The notes under the pieces: model-generated
What the model was told of the DNA's origin: nothing
What the model saw: the letters and a program-made list of their open reading frames with translations, nothing else
The model's database searches: none
Shown: in pieces, positions 17,193-24,382 of the stretch
Numbering within the stretch: position 1 is the stretch's first letter
Layout: each line of letters starts with the position of its first letter
Translations under genes and position numbers: made by a program
Origin: Streptomyces sp. NK15101
GTDB taxonomy: Bacteria > Actinomycetota > Actinomycetes > Streptomycetales > Streptomycetaceae
DNA length: 44,141 bases
NCBI RefSeq assembly: GCF_020400725.1
Contig: NZ_JAINVG010000065.1
Span: 1 to 44,141 of the forward strand
Direction: 5' to 3'

Positions 17193-18527
17193 TCAGGACC
17201 GGCCGCCGCCGCAGGTCGCCGTCGAGCACCAGCGGCGGCGGCCGGTCGTGTCCAGGAAGAGCCAGCCGCAGTCGTCGCTCGGGCAGGCGCGGAGGGTGAG
17301 GCGGCGGGGGTCGGCGAGGAGGTCGGCGGCGGCGCGGGCCGCGGCCAGGAGCGGGAGGCGCAGGCCCGTGGCGGGTGGGAGCCGCCAGTGGGCGAGGCCG
17401 TCCTCGTCGAGGTCGAGGACGGCGGCGCGGGCGGCGTCCTCGGCGACGGCCGCGACCGCGCGGAAGGCGCGGAGGTCGGACGGGGCGGTGAGGCAGGCGT
17501 AGAGGTCGGTGCGGAAGGCCTTGGCCTCCGCGAGGGCGTCGGCGGCCTCGGCGGGCCGCGTCCGGGCGAGGTCGAGGAGCCGGTCGACGAGGGGGTCGTC
17601 GGCGAGGGCCTGGTGGCCGGCCCAGACGGCGAGGGTGCGGTAGGTGCGGAGCCAGTCGGAGCCGGGCACGGCGGGGGCGCGGTGCCAGCCCGCGTAGGTG
17701 TTGCAGAACTCCAGGGCCGGGTGGCCGCCGGTGGACCAGGGCAGCCACTCCTCGCGGACGCGGACCGCGTAGAGGGGGGCCGGCGGGCGGTCGAGGCGGG
17801 GGTCGGCGTTCAGGATGCGTTCGTGGAGCGTGGTGAGGGCCGGGCCGGGTTCGATGCCGAGCTCGGTGACGAGGTGCTCGCGGGTGGCGCGGTGGAGTTC
17901 CAGGGCCTCGGTCTGCCGGCCGGCCCGGTAGAGGGCGGTCATGTGGGCGGCCACCAGCCTTTCCCTGCCGGGGTGTTCGCCGGCGAGCGGGGCGAGGTCG
18001 GCGAGGACCCGTTCGTGGAGGCCCATGGTGAGCTGGGCCTCGGCCCGTTGTTCGAGGGCGGTCAGGCGCAGCTCGGTGAGCCGGCCGCCGAGCCGGTCCC
18101 GCTGGGTGTCGTCGAGGGTGTCGGCGAGGAGGGGACCGCGCCAGAGCGCGAGGGCGGTGTCGTGGCAGCGGACCTGTTCGCCGGGGTCGGCCGCGAGGGC
18201 GGCCCGGCCGACGAGGTCGAGGAACTCCCGCACGTCCACGGTGTGGCCGGTCGGGTCGACCGCGTAGCCGTCGTGGCGGGTCTCGACGGCCACGCCGTAC
18301 GGCTTGAGCGCGGCCCGCAGCCGGCCGACGTAGGTGTGGAGGGTGGCTCGGGCGGTCTCGGGCGGGGCGCCGTTCCACAGGAGGTCGGCGAGCCGGTCGG
18401 TGGGGACGGGACGGCCCGCCTCCAGGAGGAGGATCGCGAGCAGGCACCGCTCCTGGCGGCGGCTTCCGGGCCGCACGCGGCGCCCTTCGTGGCGGGCCTC
18501 GAACGGGCCGAGAAGGGTGAAGTCCAT
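17193..18527 (-). CDS. SARP regulator fused to an ABATE/CGNR zinc-finger region
   Basis: The product has 444 residues. Residues 1-92 form an OmpR-like DNA-binding domain (MDFTLLGPFEA then LLWNGAPPETARATLHTYV). Residues 99-243 are a BTAD helical domain ending LGIEPGPALTTLHERIL. This is a complete small SARP. From about 262 it continues into a second module: HPALEFCNT resembles the start of ABATE stress-sensing domains, and the C-terminus has four cysteines (C415, C420, C434, C439) spaced like a CGNR zinc finger with CGWLFLD and RRRWC. The signature asparagine is missing (CGGG instead of CGNR) and the chain stops five residues after the last Cys. I chose ATG 18527; a GTG at 18539 is possible. 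It is divergent from a secreted protein gene across an operator-like repeat. Confidence 0.85.
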   Translation of the reverse strand: MDFTLLGPFEARHEGRRVRPGSRRQERCLLAILLLEAGRPVPTDRLADLLWNGAPPETARATLHTYVGRLRAALKPYGVAVETRHDGYAVDPTGHTVDVREFLDLVGRAALAADPGEQVRCHDTALALWRGPLLADTLDDTQRDRLGGRLTELRLTALEQRAEAQLTMGLHERVLADLAPLAGEHPGRERLVAAHMTALYRAGRQTEALELHRATREHLVTELGIEPGPALTTLHERILNADPRLDRPPAPLYAVRVREEWLPWSTGGHPALEFCNTYAGWHRAPAVPGSDWLRTYRTLAVWAGHQALADDPLVDRLLDLARTRPAEAADALAEAKAFRTDLYACLTAPSDLRAFRAVAAVAEDAARAAVLDLDEDGLAHWRLPPATGLRLPLLAAARAAADLLADPRRLTLRACPSDDCGWLFLDTTGRRRWCSTATCGGGRS

Positions 18528-18550
18528 GGTGCCGGACACCCTAGGGGGCC

Positions 18551-18590
18551 GTGGTCAGGATGTGGTCAGGGGGTGCGTGGAGGGTGGTCT
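18551..18590. promoter_or_regulatory. SARP-type operator: heptamer direct repeats at 11-bp phase
   Basis: GTGGTCA occurs at 18551 and 18562, a weaker GTGCGTG at 18573, and GTGGTCT at 18584, all exactly 11 bases apart. Family knowledge: SARPs bind heptamer direct repeats with 11-bp spacing near the -35 region. The site lies between the SARP-CGNR gene and the divergent secreted protein gene, 35 bases before the latter's start. Confidence 0.65.
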
Positions 18591-18624
18591 CCGTTCCGGT
18601 CCACATCCCTGTGAGGAGATTCCC

Positions 18625-19131
18625 TTGCGACGTGTTCCCCTGGTTCTCGCGGCCGTCGGCATCGTGTGCGCCACCGCCGCGCCCGCCACCGCGGGCGAGA
18701 CCGGCGACGGCTGGGAGCCCGCTCCCTCCCCCGCCTGGTCCTATCCGGCCGGTGCGCGGTGCGACTTCGCCGTGCAGGGTTCGCCGGTGGTCGACGAGGT
18801 CGCGCGCCGCACCCTCGCCGCGTACGAGGACGGCACGAAGGTCGTGGAGTACAAGGGCGATCTGGTGGTGCGGGTCGTCAACTCCGCGACCGGCGCCTCG
18901 TACGACGCGGACGCGAGCGGCCGGGCGGTCGTCGAGATCCGGCCGGACCGCTCGCAGACCTGGTACGTGGTGGGGCCGATCCTGGCTGGCTTCGGGGAGG
19001 GCGGCGGGAACGTGCCGCGCGGCCTCTACACGGTCGACGGCGCCTACACGCTGGACGTCTCCGCGACCGGGTACAAGACCTTGACCGTGCTGCGCGGCTC
19101 CACGGACTCCCTCTGCGACAAGGTCGCCTGA
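18625..19131 (+). CDS. Small secreted protein
   Basis: The product has 168 residues with a signal peptide (RR near the start, a hydrophobic core VLAAVGIVCA, probable cleavage after APATA at about residue 23). The mature part of about 145 residues is beta-rich, with two cysteines (in ARCDF and SLCDK) likely to form one disulfide joining its ends. The TTG start is supported by GAGGAG 7-12 bases upstream. I recognise no catalytic motif. It is divergent from the SARP-CGNR gene, with the 11-bp-phased repeats between them, so it is the likely main target of that regulator. Confidence 0.8.
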   Translation: MRRVPLVLAAVGIVCATAAPATAGETGDGWEPAPSPAWSYPAGARCDFAVQGSPVVDEVARRTLAAYEDGTKVVEYKGDLVVRVVNSATGASYDADASGRAVVEIRPDRSQTWYVVGPILAGFGEGGGNVPRGLYTVDGAYTLDVSATGYKTLTVLRGSTDSLCDKVA

Positions 19132-19179
19132 CGGGGGCGCGGCGGGCGGACCGGGAGCCGGGTCGTCCGCCGCGCGGGG

Positions 19180-19303
19180 TGATCACCGTCCGCGTCCTCC
19201 GGCCGAGGCCCACCACCAGCGGTACCCGGACAAGAACCCGGCAGGCTGTGCGGCACCGGCGGCAGGGGCCTGTCCTGTCCGGCCTCACGAAGGCCGAGTA
19301 GGA
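19180..19303 (+). pseudogene. Decayed copy of the msrA 3' end
   Basis: This stretch aligns with about 17023-17182 of msrA in the same orientation. The best part is 19201-19248, which encodes EAHHQRYPDKNPAG against EAYHQQYLDKNPAG. A one-base deletion at about 19249 and a gap of about 5 bases near 19282 destroy the frame. The end, including AAGGCCGAGTAG and several bases beyond the stop, is again identical. Earlier bases align only with a large deletion. By eye, identity over the core is about 85 percent. Confidence 0.8.
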
Positions 19304-19308
19304 CCCCG

Positions 19309-19332
19309 GGGCCCCGTTGCCCGGTGGGGCCC
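19309..19332. terminator. GC hairpin after the msrA remnant
   Basis: GGGCCCC (19309-19315) and GGGGCCC (19326-19332) can pair around a 10-base loop. The hairpin sits just before the 3' end of the minus-strand gene at 19337 and after the plus-strand secreted protein gene and msrA remnant. Confidence 0.4.
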
Positions 19333-19336
19333 GAGC

Positions 19337-19897
19337 TCATCGATCGCACCTCGCCCACGGCTGCTGGCGGCCTTCGTCCAAGGGGGCACCCGGAATGCGG
19401 TCGAACTCCCAGGATCCTCTGGTCTTCATGCGGACCGACTCCGCCACGATCCCTCGCGCCCGGGTCACCACACGCTGCACGGTTTGAGCCGGCTCGTGGT
19501 CCGCCCTGATCCCCAGAACGCGACGGACGCGCCGCTCGCTGACATCGGCCCGTCCGAACAGTTCGCCGCACAGTGCCGCCACCACACGAGCCGTCTTGTC
19601 GGGCGGAAGATCGCCGTGCTTCTCCCTCACGGCCTTCCGCGCAATGCCGTAGAGACTCTGCTCCACAAAATTGGCGTAGCGGTCGGCCAGGGTCCGGTGC
19701 GACTCGGCTTCCTCCGTGTCGAGGTCGGTCCGGAAAGCGGTCCGGCTCGCCACCACGAGGTCGAGGCGCGCTTCCGAACAGGCTACGGTCTGCCGCAGTT
19801 CCTCGGCCTCCGCCCGCACAGAGCCGGTGTACGCGCGGAGTTCCGTGCTGTGCGGTGTCGTGGCACGGGGCGGTGTCGTTGCACGGGCCGGGCTCAT
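19337..19897 (-). CDS. Coiled-coil protein of unknown function
   Basis: The product has 186 residues. The N-terminus carries a short duplicated RATTP unit, followed by a long helical, probably coiled-coil stretch (about 20-85, rich in Glu, Ala, Arg). A second helical basic region (about 100-160) includes VSERRVRRVLGI. No signal peptide or membrane helix. Third-position G/C bias is clear but weaker than in neighbours (codons such as GCA, AAT and TTT appear), hinting at a different origin. It starts 3 bases after the DUF1330 stop, so translation may be coupled. I recognise no family; the helix with several Arg could bind nucleic acid, but that is speculation. Confidence 0.65.
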   Translation of the reverse strand: MSPARATTPPRATTPHSTELRAYTGSVRAEAEELRQTVACSEARLDLVVASRTAFRTDLDTEEAESHRTLADRYANFVEQSLYGIARKAVREKHGDLPPDKTARVVAALCGELFGRADVSERRVRRVLGIRADHEPAQTVQRVVTRARGIVAESVRMKTRGSWEFDRIPGAPLDEGRQQPWARCDR

Positions 19898-19900
19898 ACG

Positions 19901-20281
19901 TCAATCTTCGTCAGGTCGGACGTCGCCCGCCGCGGCCGCCCGAGTGCCACGCAGGTGGGCCGCCGTCCGTACGGGGTCGTAGCCCTCCGGGGTGCCGTCG
20001 ACGAGGAGGATGTCGCCGGCCATGTGGCGGGTGCGGAGGGGGATCAGGGCCTGGTAGGCGTCGGAGTCGTACCAGCCGCGGGCGTCTTCGAACGTCGGGA
20101 AGCCGATGATCACGACGGCACCGGGCCAGGTGCCCTCACGGACCTCGCGGGCGGGGGCTCCGTGGACGAGGAAGCGGCCGCCGAAGGGGTCGAGGGTGGC
20201 CTGTATGTGCTCCATGTAGACGAATACCTCGTCGTTGAGGACGGGCTCCGGGTGCAGGTTTCCGATGGCGTATGCGGTCAT
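19901..20281 (-). CDS. DUF1330 family protein
   Basis: The product has 126 residues with the ferredoxin-like dimeric alpha-beta barrel pattern of DUF1330: MTAYAIGNL at the start, GGRFLVHG in the middle, then PGAVVIIGFPTFEDARGWYDSDAYQAL. Its biochemical role is not known. I start at ATG 20281, where family members normally begin; a longer form from ATG 20332 adds 17 residues (MTSEVIDPDAVPRHAVL), and neither has a strong ribosome binding site. It is followed at once by the coiled-coil protein gene and preceded by an alcohol dehydrogenase gene on the same strand. Confidence 0.82.
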   Translation of the reverse strand: MTAYAIGNLHPEPVLNDEVFVYMEHIQATLDPFGGRFLVHGAPAREVREGTWPGAVVIIGFPTFEDARGWYDSDAYQALIPLRTRHMAGDILLVDGTPEGYDPVRTAAHLRGTRAAAAGDVRPDED

Positions 20282-20350
20282 GAGGACAGCGTGCCGGGGC
20301 ACGGCGTCCGGGTCGATTACCTCGGACGTCATGCCCCGCCGCCGGGTGGA

Positions 20351-21403
20351 TCAGATCGTGGCCGTGTCGATCACGAAGCGGTAGCGGACGTCGCTCCTGA
20401 GGACGCGCTCGTACGCCTCGTTGATCTGGTCGGCGCGGATCAGTTCGATCTCGGCGCCCAGGCCGTGCTCGGCGCAGAAGTCGAGCATCTCCTGGGTCTC
20501 GGCGATGCCGCCGATCATCGAGCCGGCGAGGGTCTTGCGGCCGCCGATGAGGGAGAAGAGGCCGATCTGGACGGGCTCCTCGGGGGCGCCGACGTTCACC
20601 AGGGCGCCGTCCGTCCTGACCAGGCTCAGGTAGGCGTTGAAGTCGAGCGGCGCCGAGACGGTGGAGATCACCAGGTCGAAGGTGCCGCGGAGGGCGGCGA
20701 AGGTCTCCGGGTCGCTGGTGGCGTGGTAGTGGTCGGCGCCCAGCTTGAGGGCGTCCTCCCGCTTCTTCAGGGACTGGCTGAGGACGGTCACCTCGGCGCC
20801 GAGCGCGTGGGCGATCTTGACGCCCATGTGGCCGAGGCCGCCGAGGCCGACGATGGCGACCTTCTTGCCGGGGCCGGCCTGCCAGTGGGCGAGCGGGGAG
20901 TAGAGGGTGATGCCGGCGCAGAGCAGCGGCGCGGCCTCGTCGAGGCCGATGCCCTCGGGGATGCGCAGGGTGTAGTTCTCGTCGACGACGATGTGGGTGG
21001 AGTAGCCGCCGTAGGTCGGCTCGCCGTTCTTGTCGAGCGCGTTGTACGTGCCGGTGCCGCCGGTGACGCAGTACTGCTCCAGGCCGCGCAGGCAGTACTC
21101 GCACTCGCGGCAGGAGTCGACGAAGCAGCCGACGCCGACCCGGTCGCCGACCCGGAACTTCGTGACGCCGGGGCCGACCTCGGCGACGATTCCGGCGATC
21201 TCGTGGCCGGGGACCATCGGGAAGATGCCCTCGCCCCAGCCGTTGGTGGCCTGGTGGATGTCGGAGTGGCAGATTCCGGCGTACTTGATCTCGATGAGGA
21301 CGTCGTGCTCGCCGACGGGCCGGCGCGGCACGGTGGTGCGCTCCAGCGGGGCGTTGGCGGCGGGTGCGGCGTACGCGGGGACGGTGGTCACGTTCGTGGT
21401 CAT
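20351..21403 (-). CDS. Zinc-dependent NAD(P) alcohol dehydrogenase (cinnamyl/YahK type)
   Basis: This 350-residue medium-chain dehydrogenase interconverts alcohols and aldehydes; the substrate is unknown. Catalytic zinc ligands are C45 (with H46, in GICHSDIH) and H67/E68 in PGHE. The structural zinc is held by C98, C101, C104 and C112. The Rossmann loop is GLGGLGHMG. The frame is open far upstream, but only the ATG at 21403 gives the family's normal N-terminus. It is divergent from an XRE/MmyB regulator gene, a pairing typical of an aldehyde or alcohol stress response controlled by its neighbour. Confidence 0.92.
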   Translation of the reverse strand: MTTNVTTVPAYAAPAANAPLERTTVPRRPVGEHDVLIEIKYAGICHSDIHQATNGWGEGIFPMVPGHEIAGIVAEVGPGVTKFRVGDRVGVGCFVDSCRECEYCLRGLEQYCVTGGTGTYNALDKNGEPTYGGYSTHIVVDENYTLRIPEGIGLDEAAPLLCAGITLYSPLAHWQAGPGKKVAIVGLGGLGHMGVKIAHALGAEVTVLSQSLKKREDALKLGADHYHATSDPETFAALRGTFDLVISTVSAPLDFNAYLSLVRTDGALVNVGAPEEPVQIGLFSLIGGRKTLAGSMIGGIAETQEMLDFCAEHGLGAEIELIRADQINEAYERVLRSDVRYRFVIDTATI

Positions 21404-21450
21404 GGACGCAAGCCTGCCGGAGGGCGGCGGCGCCACCCAGCCACCTGCTC

Positions 21451-21472
21451 TGCCTACGTCCGGCGTGCCTAC
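21451..21472. promoter_or_regulatory. Direct repeat TGCCTAC in the ADH/XRE intergenic region
   Basis: TGCCTAC occurs at 21451-21457 and 21466-21472, and the second copy starts a TGCC-N7-GGCA inverted repeat. It sits between the divergent dehydrogenase and regulator genes and is a candidate binding site for the XRE protein. Confidence 0.35.
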
Positions 21473-21532
21473 CACTGGCAGGGTCAGGAACGCACGTCCG
21501 TGCGCGCGGTCCGGCGGCGATAATGGGGCGGT

Positions 21533-22399
21533 ATGGACCTCAGTGCCGAACTCAGCGAATTCCTGCGTTCCCGCCGGGCCCGGCTGAAGCCGCAGGACGT
21601 GGGCCTGCCCGAGTTCGGGCGGCACCGGCGGGTGCCGGGCCTGCGCCGCGAGGAACTGGCGCAGCTGGCCGGGGTGTCCGTGGCGTACTACACGCGGCTG
21701 GAGCAGGGCAACGGGCGGAACGTCTCCATGGAGGTGCTCGACTCCATCGCCCGGGCGCTGCGGCTGAGCGACACCGAGCGGGCGCATCTGACGCATCTGG
21801 CGAAGCCGACGGTGAAGAAGCGGCAGCGGGCGGCGATCGCGCGTCCGCAGCGGGTCCGGCCGGGGATCTCGTACCTGCTCGACTCGATGGACGGGGTACC
21901 GGCGTTCGTCCTGGGCCGGCGGCTCGACATCCTGGCCTGGAACCGGATGGCGCGGGCGCTGATGGGCGACTTCGCGGCCTGGGAGCCGGCCGAGCGGAAC
22001 ATGGCCCGGATGGTCTTCCTCGATCCGAACGCGCGCGATCTCTACGTCGACTGGGAGTGCAAGGCGGTCGAGGTCGTGAGCGCGCTGCGGCTGTACGCGG
22101 GCTGCTATCCGGACGACAAGGAGCTGCTCGCGCTCGTCGGCGAGCTGTCGGTCCGGAGCGAGGAGTTCCGATCGCTGTGGGCGGCGCACACGGTGACCGA
22201 CAAGGGGCACGGGACGAAGCGGATACGGCATCCGCTGGTGGGCGAGATGACGTTGTCGTACGAGTCCCTGAAGGTCGCGGGCGACGATCCGGACCTGATG
22301 ATCGTCACGTACCACGCGGAGCCGGGGACGCCCTCGGCGGACGCGCTGCGGCTGCTCGCGCAGTGGGGCGTGGACGAGCCCGTGGACGTACGGGAGTGA
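21533..22399 (+). CDS. XRE-family regulator with MmyB-like ligand-binding domain
   Basis: The product has 288 residues. An N-terminal HTH lies at about 33-60 (VPGLRREELAQLAGVSVAYYTRLEQG), followed by a MmyB-like ligand-binding region from about 105 (ISYLLDSMDGVPAFVLGRRLDILAWN) to the end. Family knowledge: these actinobacterial regulators often sit divergent from a dehydrogenase or reductase gene they control, as here. A GATAAT box ends 9 bases before the ATG at 21533, so the mRNA is probably leaderless or nearly so. A strong hairpin follows the stop. Confidence 0.92.
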   Translation: MDLSAELSEFLRSRRARLKPQDVGLPEFGRHRRVPGLRREELAQLAGVSVAYYTRLEQGNGRNVSMEVLDSIARALRLSDTERAHLTHLAKPTVKKRQRAAIARPQRVRPGISYLLDSMDGVPAFVLGRRLDILAWNRMARALMGDFAAWEPAERNMARMVFLDPNARDLYVDWECKAVEVVSALRLYAGCYPDDKELLALVGELSVRSEEFRSLWAAHTVTDKGHGTKRIRHPLVGEMTLSYESLKVAGDDPDLMIVTYHAEPGTPSADALRLLAQWGVDEPVDVRE

Positions 22400-22402
22400 C
22401 GG

Positions 22403-22435
22403 GAAGGCCCCCTCCCGGTGCGGGAGGGGGCCTTC
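22403..22435. terminator. Terminator between the XRE and L,D-transpeptidase genes
   Basis: Perfect 15-base arms (22403-22417 and 22421-22435) surround a 3-base loop, and TTCGT follows. It starts 4 bases after the XRE stop, and the convergent transpeptidase ends 30 bases further on. Confidence 0.85.
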
Positions 22436-22464
22436 TTCGTGACGCGCGTACGGACGTGCCGGGG

Positions 22465-23733
22465 TCAGACCGCCGAGCCGGCCTTCCACTCCGACCAGCT
22501 CATGTTCCAGCCGTTGAGGCCGTTGTCCGGCTTGATCGTCTTGTCGTTGGAGTTCTTGACGATGACGACGTCGCCGATCATCGAGTGGTCGAAGAACCAG
22601 GCGGCCGTCTGGTTCGGGTCGCCTGCGCCCTTGACGTCGGCGAGGCCGACGCAGCCGTGGCTGGTGTTCACGTTGCCGAAGATCGACCGCGCGCCCCAGT
22701 AGTTGCCGTGGATGAAGGTGCCGGAGCTGGACAGGCGCATGGCGTGCGGCACGTCCTTGATGTCGTACTCGCCCTTGCCGTCGTCGTCGGTGAAGCCGAC
22801 GGTGGCGCCGTTCATCCGGGTCTCCTTGAACTTCTCGGAGATCACCATCTGACCGTTGTAGGTGGTGTTCTCCGGGGAGCCGGCGGAGATCGGGATGGTC
22901 TTGATCGTCTTGCCGTCCTGCTGGACCTTCATGGTCTTGGCGGCGGCGTCGACGACGGAGACCTGGTTGCGGCCGATCTTGAAGGTGACGGTCTTCTGCT
23001 GGACGCCGAAGACGCCGTCGGCGCCCTCGACGCCGTCGAGGTTCAGCTTCAGCGTGACGGTCGAGCCCTCGGTCCAGTACGTCTCGGGGCGGAAGTCGAG
23101 ACGCGTCGAGTTGAACCAGTGGCCGACGACCTCCTGGCCGGAGCTGGAGGAGACCGTGATGCCGCTCTGGACGGCCTTCTTGTCGGTGATCGCCTTGTTG
23201 AAGTTGATCGAGACCGGCATGCCGACGCCGACGGTCGAGCCGTCCTCGGGCGTGAAGTTGCCGATGAAGCTGTTGGCCTGCGAGACGGTGGTGAACGAGG
23301 AGTTCTCGTGGGCCTCCAGGCCCTCCGCGTCCGTGGCGGTGGCGGCGATCTTGTAGACCGTGGCCCGCTTGAGCTGCTCGCTCGGCTTCCAGCTGAGCCC
23401 GTCGGCCGCTATCTCGCCCTTGACCGTGGCGCCCTCGGCGGAGGTCATGGTGACCTCGGTGAGCTTGCCCTCGGTGACGGTGACCTTGGCGTCGTTGTTG
23501 ATGGAGGCGTTCTGGGCGCCGTTCTTCGGCGAGATGGTGATCTGCGCCTTGGAGGTCTTCTGCGCGGCCGCCTCGTCGACCTGGGCCTGTGACTGCGGCG
23601 TCGCGGAACCGGAGGCACTGCCGTCCTTGTCCCCGTCGTTGCACGCCGAGAGCACGAGTACGCCGCTGAGCACCGCGGCCGCCGCCGCCAGGCTCCTGCG
23701 GCGCTTGCCGACCGTCATCACACGCTTCTCCAT
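22465..23733 (-). CDS. Lipoprotein L,D-transpeptidase with Ig-like domains
   Basis: The product has 422 residues. A lipobox (VLSAC, C31) follows a basic and hydrophobic signal, so it is an exported lipoprotein. Two Ig-like beta domains span about 60-150 and 155-260. The YkuD catalytic domain has HGNYW and SHGCVGL with nucleophile C361. Family knowledge: such enzymes make 3-3 cross-links in peptidoglycan. Two starts are plausible: ATG 23733 and ATG 23718, the latter with GGAGA at good spacing; I list the longer. A TCCGGT/ACCGGA inverted repeat (23783-23800) lies in its upstream region. Confidence 0.92.
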   Translation of the reverse strand: MEKRVMTVGKRRRSLAAAAAVLSGVLVLSACNDGDKDGSASGSATPQSQAQVDEAAAQKTSKAQITISPKNGAQNASINNDAKVTVTEGKLTEVTMTSAEGATVKGEIAADGLSWKPSEQLKRATVYKIAATATDAEGLEAHENSSFTTVSQANSFIGNFTPEDGSTVGVGMPVSINFNKAITDKKAVQSGITVSSSSGQEVVGHWFNSTRLDFRPETYWTEGSTVTLKLNLDGVEGADGVFGVQQKTVTFKIGRNQVSVVDAAAKTMKVQQDGKTIKTIPISAGSPENTTYNGQMVISEKFKETRMNGATVGFTDDDGKGEYDIKDVPHAMRLSSSGTFIHGNYWGARSIFGNVNTSHGCVGLADVKGAGDPNQTAAWFFDHSMIGDVVIVKNSNDKTIKPDNGLNGWNMSWSEWKAGSAV

Positions 23734-23782
23734 CGTCGCCGGTTCCCTGCCAACTTCTTCTATGAACGCCCATGACACCCCG

Positions 23783-23800
23783 TCCGGTTCCGTGACCGGA
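23783..23800. promoter_or_regulatory. Inverted repeat upstream of the L,D-transpeptidase gene
   Basis: TCCGGT (23783-23788) and ACCGGA (23795-23800) are exact complements around 6 bases, 50 bases upstream of the start. Position and size fit an operator, but the regulator is unknown. Confidence 0.3.
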
Positions 23801-23884
23801 GGGTTTGTGGGCAATGCCACTGATCCACGGGGAACACCACTCGTCCACACGCACGGGGCCCGGCCTCCGGTTCCCGGAGCCGCG

Positions 23885-23914
23885 AAAAAGGCCCCGGGAC
23901 GGCGTCCCGGGGCC
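23885..23914 (-). terminator. Intrinsic terminator with U-tract
   Basis: 11-base arms (23890-23900 and 23904-23914) with a 3-base loop are followed on the minus strand by five consecutive U. It is the only terminator in the window with a clear U-run. It lies 22 bases past the stop of the acidic protein gene. Confidence 0.85.
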
Positions 23915-23935
23915 CGCGCTCGTGCGGTTCCCGCC

Positions 23936-24271
23936 TCAGCGGTCGTCGTCTTCCTCGGCCCCATCTTCCTCGCCGAGGTCCCACTCCAGCGCATCGGGGT
24001 CGTAATCGATCTCCTCGCTGCTCCAGGAGGCCTGGACCATCTCGATGCCGGGGACGTCGCGGATCAGGTCGAAGGGCTCGACGAGGTAGGCCAGCGCCTC
24101 TGCGCTGTCCTCGCGCGCGGCCTCGCGCGCGTGCGCCCGCTCCTCCTCGGGCATGAACTCGTCGCCGTCGATCCGGGCCTCGGCGGCCTCGGTCAGCTCG
24201 GCGGGACCGTCGATCTCCAGGACGACATCGACGCGAAGGCGGACATAGCGTGTGGACTCACTTGTGCTCAT
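23936..24271 (-). CDS. Acidic conserved protein of unknown function
   Basis: The product has 111 residues and is strongly acidic, ending in GEEDGAEEDDDR. The N-terminal half has a beta pattern (RYVRLRVDVVLEIDG), and a helical middle is rich in Glu, Ala and Arg (PEEERAHAREAAREDSAEAL). No signal peptide or membrane helix. I start at ATG 24271; the frame is open further upstream but that extension overlaps the divergent sortase-substrate leader. It has its own strong terminator and is divergent from the small LAETG protein gene. Function unknown. Confidence 0.78.
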   Translation of the reverse strand: MSTSESTRYVRLRVDVVLEIDGPAELTEAAEARIDGDEFMPEEERAHAREAAREDSAEALAYLVEPFDLIRDVPGIEMVQASWSSEEIDYDPDALEWDLGEEDGAEEDDDR

Positions 24272-24382
24272 GGGTCGGAGCGTAGGGGGCCGGAGGGCCT
24301 CGGCTTTCCCGCGACCCGCTGTGTTCCGTAGCATCTGCGCACCGACCAATTCGCGGTTTCCGCAAGGGGGATCGAAATTTCC

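Noticed and set aside
17193..19131. SARP as a marker of an antibiotic biosynthetic cluster
   Set aside because: No synthase, tailoring or resistance genes lie nearby; surrounding genes are housekeeping.
19044..19904. A 286-codon minus-strand frame overlapping the secreted gene, the msrA remnant and the coiled-coil gene
   Set aside because: Composition (many Arg, Gly, Pro) is typical of a shadow frame, and it conflicts with two better-supported genes.
20351..23854. A 1167-codon frame upstream of the alcohol dehydrogenase
   Set aside because: Only the part from 21403 matches the enzyme; the rest is antisense or out-of-frame sequence of the XRE and transpeptidase genes.
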